This document shows, piece by piece, positions 6,805 to 6,805 of a stretch of 6,805 nt of DNA. Within the stretch, counting starts at the first letter, position 1. Each line of letters begins with the position of its first letter. This stretch comes from Bifidobacterium breve (GTDB lineage Bacteria > Actinomycetota > Actinomycetes > Nanopelagicales > Nanopelagicaceae). The stretch is taken from positions 1-6,805 of the forward strand of contig CAMBOZ010000065.1 of assembly GCA_945869505.1 (NCBI GenBank). Direction: 5' to 3'. The position numbers and the translations under genes were made by a program. Below the pieces are notes generated by a model, which saw only the letters and a list, made by a program, of their open reading frames with translations, made no database searches and was not told where the DNA came from.

Positions 6805-6805
6805 C

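Overview
The window looks like a compact piece of an actinobacterial chromosome with G+C content close to one half (judged by eye). The likely source is a streamlined, free-living lineage of the Nanopelagicales (acI freshwater) type. The evidence is the neighbourhood: a DUF6542-like membrane protein, ispH, xseA, xseB, a fumarase and a PIN-PhoH (PhoH2) gene also lie near each other in Mycobacterium and Streptomyces. The lower G+C and near-absence of spacer DNA fit a reduced genome. The lineage is an inference; only the actinobacterial affiliation is well supported.

Layout. Positions 1-485 (+) hold the 3' end of an unidentified gene (possibly rmuC) overlapping a four-helix DUF6542-like membrane protein. 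Its stop codon abuts the stop of ispH, which runs on the minus strand (486-1439). ispH and xseA (1466-2671, +) diverge from a 26-bp spacer holding two back-to-back -10 elements, each 6-7 nt from a start codon, so both genes appear leaderless. xseA is followed by xseB (9-nt gap) and a class I fumarase (1-nt TAATG overlap) in one apparent operon. The fumarase ends 3 nt from the stop of a secreted lytic-transglycosylase-like gene on the minus strand (4546-5136). That gene has a perfect Shine-Dalgarno sequence and a 272-nt upstream region with repeats and competing hairpins. Upstream of that, also on the minus strand, is phoH2 (5409-6737, TTG start). The last 68 bases are its upstream region and may include the end of a small overlapping ORF.

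How the genes relate. IspH makes isoprenoid precursors, ExoVII (XseA plus XseB) degrades single-stranded DNA, fumarase works in the TCA cycle, PhoH2 is an RNA-unwinding and RNA-cleaving enzyme, and the transglycosylase-like protein probably remodels peptidoglycan. Apart from the two ExoVII subunits, this is conserved neighbourhood rather than one pathway.

I see no mobile element, CRISPR array, phage gene, tRNA or rRNA, and no clearly new multi-gene system. The items most worth a second look are the noncoding leader at 5137-5408, the leaderless divergent promoter at 1440-1465, and the possible small ORF overlapping the phoH2 start.
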